64,000 nucleotides of DNA from Pyropia haitanensis (GCA_008729055.1 SDUX01000008.1:1116001-1180000), one strand, 5' to 3'. Shown: positions 22,947 through 34,510, counted from the first letter of the stretch. Numbers and translations are program-made. The notes: a model not told the origin generated them from the letters alone.

Positions 22947-23417
22947 ATGCCCGCCCTCTCCATCCCCCTCTGGCGCGCCGCCGCCGCGTACGCCGCGGCC
23001 ATCAACGCCACCTCCGCCGGCCTCGTCGTTGCGGACAAGCGCGCGGCGGTCGCCGGCGCGTGGCGCGTGCCCGAGGCGACGCTCGTGGCCGTTGCCGCGG
23101 CGGGCGGCTGGCCGGCGGGCATTGTGGCCATGCGGGCGGTGCGCCACAAGACGCGCAAGGTGTCGTTCCAGCAGCGCTACGCCGGGGGGGTGGCCGCAAA
23201 CGTGGGGGGGGGGGCCGTGCTCGCCGCCGCGGTCCTGCGTCGGGGGGGGGGGGGGGCGGGGTGGCGGATGTGCTTCGTGGCGTGCTCGGCGGCGCCCGCC
23301 GCGGTGGCGGGGGGGGGGGGGCGGGCGGCGGCGCCCGCCGCCGCCGCGGCGGTAAGGCCGCTCCGCACGAGCGCACGTCGGCGGCTGTGGCGTAGGGGCG
23401 GCGGGGGGGGGGGATGA
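22947..23417 (+). CDS. DUF1294 family small membrane protein
   Basis: A 156-residue protein with the DUF1294 signature: an N-terminal hydrophobic segment (YAAAINATSAGLVVADKRAA), then WRVPEATLVAVAAAGGWPAG, IVAMRAVRHKTRKVSFQQRY, followed by a second hydrophobic stretch. In bacterial relatives the block (W)R(I/V)PE-L---A--GG-PG, then RHKT-K--F, is the defining feature, and its function is unknown. The second hydrophobic segment runs into poly-Gly (G runs at 23205-23250), so the last 60 residues are less certain. The ATG at 22947 follows a CCCGCAG that could be an intron acceptor, so an upstream 5' UTR exon is possible. Confidence 0.8.
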   Translation: MPALSIPLWRAAAAYAAAINATSAGLVVADKRAAVAGAWRVPEATLVAVAAAGGWPAGIVAMRAVRHKTRKVSFQQRYAGGVAANVGGGAVLAAAVLRRGGGGAGWRMCFVACSAAPAAVAGGGGRAAAPAAAAAVRPLRTSARRRLWRRGGGGGG

Positions 23418-24092
23418 TGGGCGCCCGCGACAGCGGCGGCGGCCGCGATGGATTGGCAGAGCGGGGGGGCGGCGGGCGCCCGCCTGCGTGCCTGCCCGCC
23501 CGCCGGCCAGCCGCCGCCGTCACCGTTGCCGTCGTCCTCCCGACGGATGTGACGGCGTGTGGGGCGCCGCCGCGGTGCGCCGCCGCCGTCCTTCCCGTCG
23601 GCCGCCGCGCCGCTGGCAGCACGGACTGCGGCGGCTCCCCAGCGGGGCGGCCGCCGCCGCGCGCCCGCCGTCCGCGCGTGCTCGGGGGCGGGGGTGGTGG
23701 CGGAGGGGCTGGGTGCCCCCACCGCCCCGCCCGCACCGGTGGCCGCCGCCTCGTGGGCGCGCGCGCCACCGCCGGCGTGGCGCGCGGCCGCCCGCCGCGG
23801 CGGACTGTTTTTGCTTTGAGGGAGTGGCTGGCGGCGGCCGTGGCGGGTGCCGGCCGCGTGCCGCCGCCGGCGGTGCCGCGGGCGGGCGTCGCCACGGGCG
23901 GGTCCCCTTCAGCGTGCGTGGTGCGGCTTGGAGAGTCCGATGCGTGTGCGCATCGCTTTTAAACGTTCGTTTGTGTCTCGCTGTGCCCCTTCCTTCCTTG
24001 GCAGCACCCCCGTCCGTCTCTTTGCCTACCCCGCCACTCCGCGCCACCCCCGCCTCCCTCAAATTTTCAACAAAAAGAAGCGAGTCTAGCTG
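23418..24092. other. Spacer between DUF1294 and WEE1 genes
   Basis: Two gene 3' ends face each other here. Open frames on both strands (for example 23414-23962 plus) give Ala/Pro/Arg-rich products without a recognisable domain. 23930-24090 is lower in GC and probably UTR. Confidence 0.5.
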
Positions 24093-24591
24093 TCACGCCG
24101 GCGACGACGACCGCACAATCCCTTCCAGCACCGCCCGCAGGCGCGCGACAATCGCCTCGGACGCGGCGAGCGCGGCGGCCGCCGTCGCCGCCGACGCGAC
24201 CGCCGCGTCGCGCTCGACGCGCGCCGCGTCCGCGGCGGCGACCGCCGCCGCCTCGCGCTCAGCCGCCGCCGCTGCCGCCGCGCGGTCGGCGGCCGCCGCG
24301 GCGGCCGCCGCGGCCACGTCGGCCGCGGCGGCCGCCGCCGCTTCGGCGCCTGCGCCGGCCGGCGGTGGCGGCCGCGCGCGGGCGGGGGTGGCGGCCGCCG
24401 CCGCCGCCGCCGCGGCGGCGCCCCGGGCGGCCGGCGGCGCCCCCCCGCCCGCGGCGGCGGCCGCGTCGGCGGCAATGAGCGCCACCGCCCGGGCGTGCAG
24501 CCGCGCCGCCGACGGCCGTGCCCGCACGTCGGCCGACAGGCAGTCGCGGATGAGGCGGGCGGCGTCGGCGCCAACGGCGGCGGCGAGCGCG

Positions 24592-24628
<37 letters not shown>

Positions 24629-26204
24629 CGCCGCCGTCAGTGTCGTCGTCGTCGGGAAGGGCGCTCGCGTGTGGGGGCGGCGTCGCCGATCGCCGCCGCG
24701 GCGGGGTCACCTCCGCAGCGCCCCTACCCCCGCCCCCACCACCGCCGCCGGCAGCACGAAACCCCCCCCACGCGCCCGGCCGGGCCGGGGTCCCCCCCCC
24801 AGCGACGGGCGGCGCCCCCCCCCCTCACGCGCCCGGACCGGGTCGTCCCGCCAGCTCCCCCCCCCCGTCGCGGCCTCGTACAGCGTCGCGCCCAGCGCAA
24901 AGACGTCGCGCCCACACAGCGCGCGGCGCGACGCGGCGGGGCTCCCCGCCGGCCGCGTCAGCGCGGCGATCGCCTCGGGCGCCAGGTACCGAGAGTCGCC
25001 CTCGTTGTTGCGCGCCGCCGCCGAACCCGCCGCGGCCGACAGCCCAAAGTCTGACAGCAGGTAGGGCGGGGGAGGGGGCGGGGGGGGGGGGGCCGCCCGC
25101 CGGTGGCGCCGCGAGCCGACGCCGACCCGGGCGTGCCGCCGCCGCCGCCGCCGCCGGCTGCCGGCCGCCGACGCGGTGGCGGCGGCGGCGGCGGCGGCGG
25201 CGCCATCAGCGCGCCGAGCAGAATGTTGGCGCCCTTGACGTCGAGGTGCACGATAGAGGCGGCGTGGAGGTGCGCGAGCGCCGCGGAAATGTCGCGCGCG
25301 ACGGCGAGCACCTCGGCGCGGGGCAGGTGCGCGGCGGGGGGGGGTGCGGGGTGGGTGGGGCGGAACCCCGCCGAGCTGCCCACCGACCGCCGCCGGAGCG
25401 AGTGGATGGGCGGGGGCGACACCGGGCCGCCGCCGCCACCGTCGCCGCCGCCCGCCTCGCCGTCCCGCTCCTCGTCCTCCAAGTCACTGTCGGCGGCTCT
25501 GGCAGCGGCGGCGTCGGCGGCCACTTGCGCCGCCGCCGCGGCCTGCCGCAGCGCCTTGCACCGGCCGTCCAGGTCCCCCCCCGGCGCGAGCGCAGTCTGG
25601 ATGTACAGCCGCCGCCCGCGGTCCTCCAGCCACGCCCCGTGGTACCGCACCACGTGCGGGTGCCCCGCGACCGCGGCGAGCACCCACACCTCGTTGAGTG
25701 CCGCCGCGCGCGCCGCGACCGACGCGAGCCCCTTGCTCCGCTTGACCGCGTACACGACGCCGTCGACGCGGCTGCGCGCGCGGGTCACGGTTGAAAAGTC
25801 GCCCGCGCCGAGGGTGCCCACCTCCACAAAGTCCGCGGCGTAGGAGCGGGGGCGGCCGGTCGAGACGCACAGCTTGCGGAGCTCGGCGAGGCGCCGCCGA
25901 GAGGCGGCCGAGGGAGGGACCCGCCCGGCGCCGCCGTCCATGGTCAGGATCGACGGGGGGGGGTGGCCGCCACCGCCGCCGCCGCCGCCAACCCCGCCGC
26001 CGCCGCTGCCGTCGGCGTCCGTGTCACTCGGCGGCTCATCCCCGCCGTCCACGTCGTCGCCGTCCGTGTAGCCGTCGCTGTACGTGTCGGCGTCACTCGC
26101 AGCGCCGCTGGGCACGTCCCCCTCGCTCCCATTGTCCGACTCGGACGGCGACGTGGCGGGCGGCGGCGGGCTGCCGCCGCGGCGACCGGTGGCGGGCGCG
26201 TCCC

Positions 26205-26235
<31 letters not shown>

Positions 26236-26925
26236 GGCGACGCCCGGCGCCGCGTCGGCAGGGGTGACCGACCGGCTCCGCCGCCGCCGCGGCCGGCGTG
26301 GCGTGGCGCCGCCCGCGGCCGCCGCGGCGGCGGCGGCGGCCGCCGCCACGTACGGGTTGGCCATCCCCTCGGCGCGGTTGAGGGTGGCGAGGAAGCACGC
26401 CTTGGCCACCGCTCCGTCGGGCGCCGCGGGGGGGGCCCCCGCGCCGTCGCCGCCGCCACCGCCGCCACCACCCCGCGTGGCGCCGCCCGCGCAAGGGATG
26501 GTGACCGGTCGTGGGCCAGACGCTGGCGAGCGCGCCCCCTCCGCGCGACGGCGTTTCCCATGAGCGGCTGGCGCCGCCGCCGGCAGGGCCAGCCGCTCGT
26601 CGTCCCCCCCCCGCCGACCCCCCCCCGCGGTTCCTTCCCCAACCGCCGCGTCCGCGGCGCGACAAACGACACGTCGGCGGCTGCGTCGTCGGTCGCCGCC
26701 GCCGGCAGCGGCAGCTGCGGCCGCCCCTTGCGCGGCGTCGCGGCGGCGGCGCCGCGGACAATGGCGGGGAAAAGCGCGAGCGTGTCTTGGCTCATGTCGG
26801 GCAGCAGCGGGGATAGCACGGTGGGGGGGGGGCACGTCGGCGGGGACGGCTCGGCGGCGGCGGCGTCCTTGAACGGGCCGCGCGCGACGCACGCCGCCCA
26901 GCCGCCGAGGCCGTCGGATGAGGAC

Positions 26926-26956
<31 letters not shown>

Positions 26957-27533
26957 GGCCGGCCGTGTTGAGGCACAGCGGCCGCAGCGGCGGCCGCCGT
27001 GGGCGCGGGTCGTCCTGGGAGGTCCCCGCCCCGCAGCCGGTCGCCCCCCAGCCCTGGGACTGGGACTGGGACTGGGACTGGGTGCCAAAGGCGAGGGCGG
27101 CGGGCGGCCGGCCGTGGGCGGCGGCACCCCCCCCGCCGCAGCCGCCGGCGCCGCCTCTGGCATCCCCGCCGCCCGCCGCCGCTGCCGCGCCGGCCGGCCC
27201 GCCGGCCGGCAGGGACGACAGGGAGCCCCCCCGCCAGGCCACCGCCCGCCGCAGCGCCGACACGCGCCGCTTCTTGACCGGCGGCGACGGCGAGTCGGGG
27301 CACGACGGCGTCGCGGGGAGGACGCCGTCGGCGGGTGGGGGCGGCGTCGCGGCGGGCGTCCAGTCGGGCTGGCTGCCGAGGGAGCCGGGCAGCAGCAGCG
27401 CCGACGACGAGACGGCTGCTGCGGCCGTCGCTGTCGGGGGGGGGGGAGGGGGGGGCGCCGCGAGTGTAGTGGGGGGGGGGGGGGGGCGCGACAGGGTGGG
27501 CGGCAGGCGACGACGAAAGGAGCCGGTAGCCAT
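24093..27533 (-). CDS. WEE1: WEE1-like inhibitory cell-cycle kinase
   Basis: WEE1 kinases phosphorylate the inhibitory tyrosine of CDK1 and delay mitotic entry. After about 450 residues of disordered sequence, which include QSQSQSQSQ and an acidic patch (SDADTYSDGYTDGDD), the kinase domain starts with DFVEVGTLGAGDFSTVTRA, VYAVKRSKG (Lys), NEVWVLAAV (Glu), HPHVVRYHGAWLEDRGR and YIQTALAPGG. These lines are typical of WEE1. The catalytic loop is HLDVKGANILL, with the WEE1-type HLD. Then, one frame over across a C-rich stretch near 25075-25160, come YLLSDFGLSAAAG, EGDSRYLAPEAIAAL, DVFALGATLYEAATGG and, near 24500, LIRDCLSADVRARPSAARL. All catalytic residues are present. The C-terminal 140 residues form a long Ala/Glu/Arg helix ending SSSPA. 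The start at 27533 (MATGSFRRRL) is the only sensible Met. WEE1 rather than PKMYT1 is inferred from the AW-ED--L-IQ block and the absence of a membrane segment. Confidence 0.87.
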
Positions 27534-28782
27534 TGCAAAGGTGGGGTTTGGGACGAGGGGGGGGTGGGGGGAGCTGCGGCGTAGAAGACGACGGCGGCAG
27601 GCGGATGCAAGAAGTAGGCGGACAGCAGGCAGTAGTGGGGGTTGACCGCGAACGGCAGCGGACGGATGGCAGCGACAGCGTGGGATGATGGGTAGGGAGG
27701 AAGATGCGCGGGACGAGCCACTACGTCACCGCGCGCGGGAGGGTGGACAGCCAGAGCGATGGAGCCTGCGCGACGGCACTGGGTGATGGCGGCGTGACGG
27801 CACCGGTTGCTGGCGGCGCGGCGGCGCGCGGCGGCGGCAGCCGCCCAAAACGACCCCCGCGGCCCCGCGGCGCCCGGGACGTCCGATGGAGGGGAGCCAG
27901 CCCCGGCGGCGTTCAAAGCGCCGGTCTGGCGCTGCCACGGCGGCCGGCGCAGCGAGCGCACGAGCCGCGTGCAAAGGGGGGTGACGTGGGGGGGGGGGGG
28001 GGGGGGGGGGCGTCTCGACAGCAGCACACAGGGGGGGGGGAGGAAGGGGAAAAAAGGGGGGGGTGGTGGGGTGGGGGAGGGGGAGGGGAGGGGCGAAAGG
28101 TGGCGGCGGTGGCGCGCCGCCGTGATCCGTGAGACTCCCCCGGCGGCCGCTTTTCAAAACGGGCGGCGGCGCCACACCAGCGAGGCGGTGCCGCGCAGGG
28201 TGGCGAGGCGAGGTGAGGCGGGAGGAGGGGAAGGTGGCGTCGTGGCCAGTCCGCCCCCGCACCCGCGCGGCGGTGTGGTCAGATCCGGGCCGCCGTGGCG
28301 GCCGACGGTGCCCCTGCGCGCGCGGCCGTCGCTCGCAGGGAGTGCGCCGTCGGCCAAGCGCACGGTGGGGCGGCGGCCAATCAGGGCCTGCGCACGGCGG
28401 CGCTGAGCGGGAGGTGGGTGGCCCACCGCCGCGCTGGATGCACAGCACCCCCCCCTCCTCGCCTTGCACTGCCTTGTGCCCCCCCCCCGCCAACCCGCGT
28501 GATCCGGCCGTCGGGGGGCGTTCACCCACTGCGATTCAAAAAACAAAAAGAAGGGGCGTGTGGGAGGTGTTCCGGGGGGGGGTGGGGCTGTCGTCGGGCT
28601 CCCGCGGATCAGGCGGGGAACGTCTGATACGGCTGGCAGCGGTGTACCCGTGGGGGCCGTCGGCCGGCGTGGGACGCCCCCAGCTGGGGCGTGGGCGGGG
28701 GGGGGGCTTGCGAAAAAAAAAGGCGGGAACGTGACGTGGTCGGCAGGCGCCCGAGTGTCAAGCGCCTCATCGGGACTTGTCC
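27534..28782. other. Spacer upstream of WEE1
   Basis: Contains the WEE1 promoter side (27534-27760), G runs at 27990-28010 and 28033-28040, and a few poly-A/T tracts. Both strands are partly open but nothing resembles a protein. Confidence 0.5.
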
Positions 28783-29739
28783 GGCGAAGAAATTAGATGA
28801 CACATACTGAAAAGCACGACAGAAAAACCTGGTGATTGCGTCGAGATGTCAATCGTCGCGAAAACGTACCACTGCTACTGGGGTATACTGCGGGATACTC
28901 GTGGTTGGTACCACACAGCACCCCAGATTGGGCTGAAATGGTCTAAAATGGGCCCAGTACAAATATTCGCGGACGCGTATCTCGAGAACGGCGTGTACTA
29001 GACCCTCTCACAGAGGCCATTCTTCCAATTGGGGATACATCGCCTGACCAGTATACTCCTGAACCCCTCTCCACGACGCCTCTGGGAGGGGGTGTGCGGA
29101 CATGTCACGGTCGCCAGTATACCCAAGAAGGAGTTGTGGAGAGCTACTTATCGCGACCTGAGAGCCCTCGCGTACCGTTGTCATGTCACGCTGCGTATCT
29201 GGCCCACCGATCACTACGTTGACCACGCCCACTATGCTACGAATAGCGCTGAGAGCGCCTGACAACAGACCACGCGGCGGTCCCTGTGGTGGCTACGTCA
29301 CCCACGGAAAATACTGTACGTTGCAAAAAAGCATAGATTTTTCGTCCAGGCATGATTCCCCGGGGGCCGCTCTAGTAACAGACCCCTCCCCGCCCTCTCT
29401 GTCCCCGCCCCCCCCCCCACCCCCTTTGGCCGGAGAGGGGGGAGCGGGGGGGGGGCGCCGGCGTGCTGGGCACTCCAGGCTCCCCCCGGTACGCCCCTCT
29501 AGCAGCTCCAGGGAGGGGAGCGGACGGGCCCACCGGCGTGGCCCCAGCCGCACCCTCCTGCCAGCACGCATCGGGGTGGCCACCAGCTACCCTCCACGGC
29601 ACACTCAGCGCTCCCCACATGGTGCCGTCCATGGTACGCACGCACCCCACGCCCACGCCTACGCCCACGCCCAAGCCCACGCCCAACTAAACAACAACAC
29701 AACGATACACATATAATAAACAAGAAAAGGCCAGCACCG

Positions 29740-30200
29740 ACAGACAGACGCGGCCCGCCGCGGCAACAGAGAAAGACCACCAGCAGAGCGGCAGGCCGCC
29801 AGCCCTAACAGACAGACGCGCCCCGCCGCGGAAAAAGAAGAAAGGAGCCAGCAGGGGGGCGGCCGCCAGCACCGACGGACAGACGCGGCCCGCCGCGGCA
29901 ACAGAGAAAGACCACCAGCAAAGTGGCAAGCCGCCAGCACCAACAGACAGAAGCGCCCCGCCGCGGAAAAAGAAGAAAGGAGCCAGCAGGGGGGCGGCCG
30001 CCAGCACCGACAGACAGAGGCGGCCAGCCGGCGCAAAAGAAGAAAGGCGCCAGCGGGGCGGCAGCCACCAGCAGACGGACGGACGCGACCCGCCGCGGCA
30101 ACAAAAGAAAAGCACCAGCAGGGCGAAGGACGCCAGCACCAACAGACAGACGCGAAGCGCCGCGGCCAAAAAAAAAGGCTCCAGCTTGGAGGCGCCACCC
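29740..30200. repeat. 67-bp minisatellite, about seven copies
   Basis: Copies start at a GACGCG-like core at 29747, 29815, 29882, 29950, 30017, 30082 and 30149, giving steps of 65-68 bp. Two versions alternate for the first copies: one has CCGCGGCAACAGAGAAAGAC, the other CCGCGGAAAAAGAAGAAAGG, so a higher-order unit near 135 bp is likely. The minus strand is open across the whole array in one frame and would encode a hydrophobic Leu/Phe/Trp repeat. Confidence 0.85.
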
Positions 30201-30472
30201 GTGCGGTGAAAAGCAGCCGCCACCAGCAGATGCACGCAGGTGTGGAAAAGAAGACGGTGGGGGGGGGGGGGGGTGGTGGGATGGTGGAGAGGGGGGCGTG
30301 GGGCACGTGAAGAGGGAAGGGGAGGGCGGGGGGGGGGGAAGCTGGAGAGTGGGAGTGGGAGATGGAGGTTGGCTTGGCAGGTCAACGCCCGGGCTCAGAA
30401 GTCCATCCCCCGCCTGTCTGCTGGAGCGCCCCCCCCGCCCGCCCTTCCCCACCACGCACCCCCCTCACAGGG

Positions 30473-31180
30473 TGCTCCAGGAGCTCTCTGCCGGGCGTGC
30501 GCGCCGCGCACCCGTGCTGTTAGGCTGCCCCAGTGCGCGCTCTGCTCTCAGGTGGGGCTCTCCGGGGGACCACGTGCACTATGCTACGAACCGCGCTCAC
30601 AACACCTGTCAACAGACCGCGCGGCAGTATCTGTGGTGGCTACGTCACTCACGGAAAATACTGTACGTTGCAAGAAAGCATAGATTTTCCGTCCAGGAAC
30701 GATTCCGCGGGGGCCGCTCTCGTACCAGACCCCTCCCCGCCCCGCCTGTCCCCCCCCCCCCCCCCGCACCCCCTTACACGATGCTCCAGGAGCTCTCTGC
30801 CGGGCGTGCGCGCCGCGCACCCGTGCTGTTAGGCTGCCCCAGTGCGCGCTCTGCTCTCAGGTGGGGCTCTCCGGGGGACCACGTGCACTATGCTACGAAC
30901 CGCGCTCACAACACCTGTCAACAGACCGCGCGGCAGTATCTGTGGTGGCTACGTCACTCACGGAAAATACTGTACGTTGCAAGAAAGCATAGATTTTCCG
31001 TCCAGGAACGATTCCGCGGGGGCCGCTCTCGTACCAGACCCCTCCCCGCCCCGCCTGTCCCCCCCCCCCCCCCCGCACCCCCTTACACGATGCTCCAGGA
31101 GCTCTCTGCCGGGCGTGCGCGCCGCGCACCCGTGCTGTTAGGCTGCCCCAGTGCGCGCTGTGCTCTCGGGTGGGGCTCCC
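30473..31180. repeat. 309-bp direct tandem repeat (two full copies plus part of a third)
   Basis: TGCTCCAGGAGCTCTCTGCC recurs at 30473, 30782 and 31091, exactly 309 bp apart, and the two full copies appear essentially identical. A diverged copy of the same unit (ATGCTACGAA..., GGAAAATACTGTACGTTGCA) lies at about 29230-29430, separated by the minisatellite. The unit is 103 codons long, so the plus strand stays open across all copies (29923-31371). It contains a poly-C tract, which argues against a conserved protein. Confidence 0.9.
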
Positions 31181-31792
31181 CGGGGCGCCGTGCTGTGCGT
31201 TCGTGCATGGGGACCTTTTCAGCTGCAGGGGAGATGATCCGGGAGTCCACCCGCAAGACGACAACGCACTCGATGCGTGACCGGCGAGCATTGGTCGAGA
31301 CTTCGACCAACCGAGGTGTGAGAAGGGAGCGCGTGGAGAGCGGCTGCGAGTGCTTGCTGTTGGACGTGTGACAGAAGTGGTGTCGCGAAGCTGGAATCGG
31401 GGCAAGTCGCGCGCAATCCGTTGATAATTCGGCGATATTCGTGCGCAGTTCGGCTCCTCAGGCCTGCCTCGCACCCTCCCACGGCGGTGCCCCCCCCCCC
31501 CTCGGCGGCTGAGTCCTCCCCTGGGGTGGTGGAGTCTTCCTGGTGCCCCGGTTTTACAGCTGAATTGGGCACTCACGGACATGTAGCCCACCTTTCTGTC
31601 GGACCCGGCTCCAGCCGCCCGCCGACGCGAACCACCAGCAGACCACAGCCGACCACAAGTAAACGAGCTACCGTACAGTACATGCGCAGTACAAAAAATA
31701 GCCACGAGTACTGCCTAGTATACCCTAGTACGGGTGGTACGTTTTCCCGACGATCTTGGAGGGTAGAATTTTTGTGCGATTCAGTGTAGGTA

Positions 31793-32033
31793 GGACTTGT
31801 CCTTGAGCTGTAAAGATGGACTTTTCCTGACAGTGCAGCAGCTCTGGACGGATCTTGGGGAATGACTGTCACACGCCCCTCTGCCGCGCGGGACAGCACT
31901 CGCGACCGGCGCCATCACGCCCGGCCTCCCCGTCCCGCCTCGTCGCCACGCCTTCTGGCTATCGTCCACCCGCACCGGCGGGTGGCGTCGGCGTCGCCCG
32001 CACCCGCCTCCCCCCCCCGCACCCCCCGGCGCC
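31793..32033. other. Spacer upstream of the fucosyltransferase-like gene
   Basis: Begins with the right copy of the 10-bp duplication, then GC rises quickly. It should contain the promoter and 5' UTR of the next gene. No motif called. Confidence 0.5.
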
Positions 32034-32227
32034 ATGCCCCCCACCGCGTGGACCGCGCTGCCGCGGGCCACCGCCGTCGCCGCCCCCACCGCGGCTGCCG
32101 ACGGCGCCGTGGCGCCGCTCATCCCCGCCGCCGCCGCCGACGGCCACGGCGGCAGCGGCGGCGGCGGCGGCGGCGGCGGTGGCGTCAGCGGCACCCGCCG
32201 CCGCCCCGCCCGCATCGCCCTCCTCAC

Positions 32228-32268
<41 letters not shown>

Positions 32269-32391
32269 TCGTCGTCGTCCTCGCGGGCGTCCCGCCGGCG
32301 CGCGACGGCGGGCGGCCGCCGCGGCCGGCGGCCGCCGCCGGCGGCCTCCGCTTTGGCGGTGCCGGCGGTGCCGGCGGCGACGGCAACGGCG

Positions 32392-32424
<33 letters not shown>

Positions 32425-32564
32425 TGCCACTCCGCCGTCGACCGCCATCCCGGCGGGCGCTGTCCCGCGCGTGCGCCGCGGGTGACTGCGCGCGGCGGGC
32501 GTGTGGCGGCGGCGGCTGGGCGCCCGTCGCGTACAATGACACGTGGGGGCTGCTCGCCGCTGCG

Positions 32565-32624
<60 letters not shown>

Positions 32625-33932
32625 ACTGGCGGTCCCGCCGCCGGGGCGCCCCCCCCCCCCCGGCGGCAGCGGTACCTGGTCGTCACGCACCCCGAAGGTG
32701 GCTTCAACAACCGGCTCATCGCGGTGAAGAACGCGGTGCTGCTCGCCGCCGCGACGGGGCGCGGGGTGGTGGTCATGGACGGGCGCTCCCTCGGCGCCGC
32801 GTACGACCTGCCGGCGCTGTTTCCGGGCGACGCCCCGGGGGGGGCTCCCCGCGGGGGGGGGGCGGGGGGGGGGTGCCCCTGCCCCGCGTCGAGGACAGCC
32901 GCGCCGTCGTTGCCGCCCTCACGCGCGTCGGCCGTGCCGTCGGCGGCGACGCGGCCGGCGGCCCCGCCGGCGCGTGGCACTGGCCACCCGACGGTGGCGG
33001 CGGCGGCGTGCCGCCGTGCGTCGCCGCGGCCGCCGCGGACGAGTATATCGCGCTCCCACAGTCGGCGCTCTACTACGCGTGCCCCCCCCCGCCGTCGACG
33101 CGGCCATCTACGCGCGGCTGCGGCCGGCGGCCCCCCTCGCGGCCGCCGCCACCGCGGCGGCGGTCGCGTTGGGGCTCCCGCCGGGTACCTACGCCGCCGC
33201 GCACGTGCGGTCCCTCGAAGGCACCTGCGCGGGCCGGGCGGCGGCGCACGCGACGGCGGCGGCCGCCGCCGCGGCGGGGCGGATGTGTGGGGTGGACGCG
33301 CCACTCGTGGCGGCGGCCGTTGCCGCGGCGGTCCGCGATGGCACCGCCGCCGCGGCGCTCGTCCGCGCGTCTGCCGCCGCCGCCGCCGCCGCCGCCACCA
33401 CCACCACCACCGCCACCACCACCACCGCCACCACCACCACCACCGCCACCGCCGCCACCGCCGCCGCCGAGGACGCTGCGGAGTCGCCAGACGGTACGCC
33501 GCGCGGCGGGTCTGCCGCCCTTCCCCCGCCGCCTGTGCGCGTGTTCCTCGCGTGGGACGGCCAAGGCCGCTGGCGCCGCCGCGTCCGTGCCCTCCGCGCC
33601 GCCCCCTGGTCGGTCCTCCTCACCCGCGACGCGCGTGCGGCGGCGGCGACCGCCGCAGCCGCCGCCGCCGCCGCCACCACCACCACCACTACCACCCCTA
33701 CCCCCACCACCACCACCACCACCACCACCACCATGGCCGCCACCACCACAGGGACGGTACCGACGCCGGGCGGCGGCGGTGGCGGCGGCGGCGGCGGCTG
33801 GCGCTGGCGCTGGCGCCGCCGCCGCCACGGCCGCGTCGACGTGGCGCGGGTGGAGGAGCTGCTCGCCGTCCGGGCGGGCGTGTTTATTGGCAACCCGGCG
33901 AGCAGCTTGACGGGCAATGTGGTGCGGCTGCG

Positions 33933-33970
<38 letters not shown>

Positions 33971-34510
33971 GGGAAGGGGGGGAGGAGGGGGGAGGGCGGG
34001 GGGCGGGGGGGGGCGGGTTGGGCGGCAGCGTCTGGGGCTGGCCCCGCCGCGGGACGGATGGGGGGGGGGGGGTCGGCGGCTGTGTGATTGAGCGGTACGG
34101 GTGGGGGGGGGGGGGGGGGGGGGGTGCGCCGGTTGGGGGGGGGGCGGGGGTGTCGGAGGGGGCGCGCCAGTCGCGGAGGGGGTGGGGAGGGTGCCACCGC
34201 GGTGCGTGCGTCGGATGGGGGAGGGTTGGGGGGCGCGCGGCGAGAGAGGGCAGGGGCCACCGCCAGCGGCGGTTGTGTTGGTGGTCGCCACGGGGGGTGG
34301 GGGCGGGCACCCGCCCCCCGCCGCACCCGTCTCGCCAACGCCCACGCCGACTGACTCACCCGCGCGCGTGTGCATTGCCTCGCGGCGGCTGGTCGTCCCG
34401 CGTCCCCTCCCCCCTCCCCCACCCGCGCGGCCACCCCCCCCCCCCCCCCGACCTACAGGTACTTTTGTCGCCTGCCGTACGCGCCCAACAGCACCGCGTA
34501 CGTGTGTTGA
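32034..34510 (+). CDS. O-fucosyltransferase-like type II membrane protein
   Basis: Probably a Golgi or ER glycosyltransferase of the GDP-fucose O-fucosyltransferase superfamily. A short cytosolic tail (RRRPARIA) is followed by a single hydrophobic segment (ALLTAAAA...GVVVVLAG, about 32213-32290) and a Gly-rich stem. The domain begins YLVVTHPEGGFNNRLIAVKN with AVLLAAATGRGVVV (the GG-NN block), continues VEDSRAVVAALTRVG and EYIALPQSALYY, then TYAAAHVRSLEGTC (the H-R-E block), VRVFLAWDGQ, and GVFIGNPASSLTGNVVRLR (the F-GN-SS block). Frames change at G runs (32836-32875) and at a C run near 33080. A 364-nt intron (34095-34458, GTACGG...CTACAG) joins CVIER to YFCRLPYAPNSTAYVC and a TGA at 34510. 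The Thr-rich CAC repeats at 33400-33740 are inserts. Acceptor and sugar specificity cannot be told. Confidence 0.65.

Larger units (their letters stand above)
28783..31792. mobile_element. Probable TIR DNA transposon with 10-bp target-site duplication
   Basis: Inverted arms at 28860-28904 and 31702-31746 match at 36 of 45 positions, and weaker similarity continues outward (TACTGAAAAGCAC at 28805 against the complement of GTGCGATTCAGTG at 31774). Directly outside lies the same 10-mer, GGACTTGTCC, at 28773-28782 and 31793-31802, which I read as a target-site duplication. A 9-11 bp duplication is typical of Mutator-like elements. The interior is lower in GC than its surroundings and holds a 67-bp minisatellite and 309-bp tandem repeats. 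I see no transposase, so this is probably non-autonomous. The left terminus has about 16 extra bases compared with the right. Confidence 0.65.

Noticed and set aside
29659..30385. Minus-strand Leu/Phe-rich frames as a membrane protein
   Set aside because: They are produced by the 67-bp minisatellite in more than one frame, so the hydrophobic pattern follows from the repeat.
28783..31792. LTR retrotransposon or virus-like insertion
   Set aside because: The terminal repeats are inverted, not direct, the flanking duplication is 10 bp, and no reverse transcriptase, integrase or capsid frame is visible.
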